A DNA stretch of 29,088 bases, taken from the IMG/VR virus record IMGVR_UViG_3300006810_014096, positions 1-29,088 of that record, one strand, 5' to 3'. Below, one piece after another: positions 28,028 through 29,088 of this stretch; the first letter of the stretch is position 1; the number at the start of each line of letters is the position of its first letter. Below the pieces are notes generated by a model. The model made no database searches and was not told the DNA's origin. It saw only the letters and a list, made by a program, of their open reading frames with translations. A program made the position numbers and the translations under genes. The stretch comes from a virus.

Positions 28028-28296
28028 TGGATTCGATCGTCCAGGCCAAGCACACAGCGCGCGTGCTCATCGGTGAGGCCCGCGCCCGCCGGCTGGCCGG
28101 CCACGGCTTCTGGTGCATGTTCCGCATGGCCCAGTCCGCCCGGCGCCGCCGGCACTTCCCATCCAACCGGAGCTGTTCGCATGACACAGCGACACATCAG
28201 CCACCCCGAGCCGCTGCCGGCCTGCGCCGCCGGTCACAGCGCGCGCCACATCCACGACCTGCGCAGCATCTCTGCCGGCGGCGGCCACTTCGTTGA
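28027..28296 (+). CDS. Basic early protein; C-terminal part uncertain
   Basis: 89 residues. The first ~45 (MDSIVQAKHTARVLIGEARA, GFWCMFRMAQSARRRRHF) look like a real small basic protein. The rest lies under the start of the next gene (28181) and reads like a shadow, Arg- and Pro-rich. Either the two genes truly overlap by 116 nt, or the original stop was lost here. Confidence 0.5.
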   Translation: MDSIVQAKHTARVLIGEARARRLAGHGFWCMFRMAQSARRRRHFPSNRSCSHDTATHQPPRAAAGLRRRSQRAPHPRPAQHLCRRRPLR

Positions 28297-28423
28297 GTGC
28301 CGGTGCCGGGCGACCCGTAAGCACGCCGACGCGGATACCGCGATCGCGGAATGGAGGCGGGTCAACCGGCCCGCCCGTGTTCGCCGGGCGGCGGAGCCCG
28401 CCGTGTCCGACAACGTGGTGTAG
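28181..28423 (+). CDS. Small zinc-ribbon-like protein
   Basis: 80 residues: PACAAGHSARHIHDLRSISA, then GGGHFVECRCRATRKHADAD and AIAEWRRVNR. Spaced Cys and His pairs and the closing W-R pattern resemble Lar-like zinc ribbons, here with His-rich variation. The ATG follows GGAGCTGTTCGC. A restriction-alleviation role is possible by resemblance only. Confidence 0.6.
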   Translation: MTQRHISHPEPLPACAAGHSARHIHDLRSISAGGGHFVECRCRATRKHADADTAIAEWRRVNRPARVRRAAEPAVSDNVV

Positions 28424-28512
28424 ATGCGGTTGCCCGGCCTGGCCACAGGCAACGCAGCGTGATCGCCATTTCCCCAAATGACTCAGCCGCGCACCGCGGC
28501 GAAGGAGACCAG

Positions 28513-28749
28513 ATGACCAGCACAACCGAACGCCGAACCCCAAACCTGCTGCGCCTGAAGGAGGTTGTCGCCAGGACCGGCCTGTCCAAGAACACCATCT
28601 ACGATCGGATCCGGAAAAAGGAGTTTCCTGCGCAGATCGACCTCGGGGGCAACTGCGTCGCCTGGTCGGAGGACGAGATCGACAGATGGATTCAGGCAAA
28701 AATGGATGCCCGTCAGGTCAATGAGGACGGTTTGCCGAAAGCCGCATGA
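28513..28749 (+). CDS. AlpA-family excisionase / regulator
   Basis: 78 residues: LLRLKEVVARTGLSKNTIYD, then RIRKKEFPAQIDLGG and VAWSEDEIDRWIQAKM, the full AlpA/excisionase winged-helix pattern. These proteins bind near attachment sites and direct excision, or activate integrase genes. GAAGGAGA lies just upstream of the ATG. It is the last phage gene, 80 nt from the attachment-like sequence, as expected for xis. Confidence 0.85.
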   Translation: MTSTTERRTPNLLRLKEVVARTGLSKNTIYDRIRKKEFPAQIDLGGNCVAWSEDEIDRWIQAKMDARQVNEDGLPKAA

Positions 28750-28752
28750 AGC

Positions 28753-28772
28753 AGGGGCATATGTGGGGGCAT
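28753..28772. repeat. Direct repeat between xis-like gene and attachment site
   Basis: GGGGCAT occurs twice about 10 nt apart (AGGGGCATATGTGGGGGCAT) in the short stretch after the AlpA-like gene. Such repeats next to an attachment site may be arm sites for integrase or excisionase. Too short to be sure. Confidence 0.3.
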
Positions 28773-28828
28773 CCGCCATCCAAGGGGTGGCCCCACCCTA
28801 CTGGCACAAGGGTCTACAGGCTAACCGG

Positions 28829-28848
28829 GATTCCCCTTGGCTCCACCA
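28829..28848 (+). other. Likely attachment site: 3' end of a tRNA or tmRNA
   Basis: GATTCCCCTTGGCTCCACCA reads as the end of a T-loop, T-stem strand, acceptor strand TGGCTCC, discriminator A and CCA. It is followed by spacer and a terminator (28860), as at the end of a chromosomal RNA gene, but the sequence to its left is phage. This is what remains when a phage integrates into the 3' end of such a gene. The matching intact copy would be at the left prophage end, outside the window. A tmRNA (ssrA) is my best guess for the RNA. Confidence 0.6.
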
Positions 28849-28859
28849 CTATTCAAGAC

Positions 28860-28890
28860 AACGCCCCGGAAACCAGGTTTCCGGGGCGTT
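28860..28890 (+). terminator. Intrinsic terminator at the chromosome junction
   Basis: AACGCCCCGGAAA (28860-28872) and TTTCCGGGGCGTT (28878-28890) form a perfect 13-bp stem with a 5-nt loop. On the plus strand it is followed by GTTGTTTC. It probably ended the host RNA gene whose 3' end forms the attachment site; it could also end the minus-strand gene 28918-29088. Confidence 0.85.
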
Positions 28891-28917
28891 GTTGTTTCTG
28901 CAGGTTGCGCGGGTTGC

Positions 28918-29088
28918 TTACGCGCCCTCGGGATTGTCCTTGCGCTCCGGCCGGCGCGTGCCTGCATCGTGGATCGCCTGATCGGTCTGCGCCGGCCGCT
29001 GCTTGGCGGTTTCATCCTGCTTGCGGTCCTGCTGGCTCTCTTCGATGCCTTCCTGCTTGCCTTGTTCGCTGGGCTTGGTGTCTGCCAT
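28918..29088 (-). CDS. Small hydrophilic chromosomal protein
   Basis: 56 residues, complete, with its ATG formed by the last three bases of the window. Very polar and Gln/Lys/Glu-rich (MADTKPSEQGKQEGIEESQQ, then QRPAQTDQAIHDAG), probably unstructured. No family recognised. It lies beyond the attachment site, so it belongs to the host chromosome. Its ribosome site is outside the window. Confidence 0.6.
   Translation of the reverse strand: MADTKPSEQGKQEGIEESQQDRKQDETAKQRPAQTDQAIHDAGTRRPERKDNPEGA

Noticed and set aside
28750-28830. Remnant of an integrase gene
   Set aside because: I see no integrase motif in any frame of this short stretch; it more likely holds attachment-site sequence.
1-29088. 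CRISPR array or insertion sequence
   Set aside because: No regularly spaced repeats, transposase motif or terminal inverted repeats with target duplication were seen.

Overview
The window is most of a lambda-organised temperate phage genome (a prophage) running into host chromosome at its right end. High GC, host-like codon use and the protein types suggest a gamma-proteobacterium of the Xanthomonadaceae, with Stenotrophomonas as my best guess; this is inference without a database search. The tail-sheath-like protein at the far left implies a contractile-tailed (myovirus-type) virion. The rest of the tail lies beyond position 1.

Layout, right to left. 28918-29088 is a small chromosomal gene. 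28860-28890 is a terminator, and 28829-28848 looks like the 3' end of a tRNA or tmRNA, so it is probably the prophage attachment site. The plus-strand early-left operon (21340-28749) carries an AlpA-type excisionase candidate, many small early proteins, a lambda-exonuclease-like YqaJ nuclease and a RecT-like annealing protein. It starts at an operator/promoter region near 21239-21302. The immunity region follows: a repressor gene (19575-20044) that appears frameshifted, two accessory genes in the position of lambda rexAB, and a terminator. The minus-strand early-right operon begins with a Cro-like protein and continues through a CII-family regulator, replication proteins and a nin-like region (NinB, Lar-like, YbcO-like, RusA, HTH) to a Q-like antiterminator. 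Two plus-strand cargo segments interrupt it (18387-19140 and 14429-15040).

After the Q-like gene comes a short control region with an intrinsic terminator (12582-12607), as in the lambda pR'-tR' arrangement. Two phage tRNAs follow: a Gly tRNA and a CAU tRNA with initiator-like features. Then come the lysis cassette (GH19 endolysin, holin, i-spanin, o-spanin), a metallopeptidase, small and large terminase, portal, SPP1 gp7-like head protein, DUF2213 protease/scaffold, decoration protein, DUF2184 major capsid protein, connector proteins and a DUF3383 sheath-like protein, all on the minus strand with stop-start overlaps typical of one late operon.

The main points for follow-up are: matched operator/promoter pairs flanking the immunity region with identical 23-nt half-site spacing; a probable one-base deletion in the repressor; an initiator-like phage tRNA; a 13-bp perfect inverted repeat hiding the ribosome binding site of an inserted regulator-like gene; an early gene that appears overrun by that insertion; rex-position accessory genes; a likely nested scaffold start inside the protease gene; and intrinsic terminators inside the late operon. 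No integrase gene is visible. All family names come from reading translated sequence by eye.
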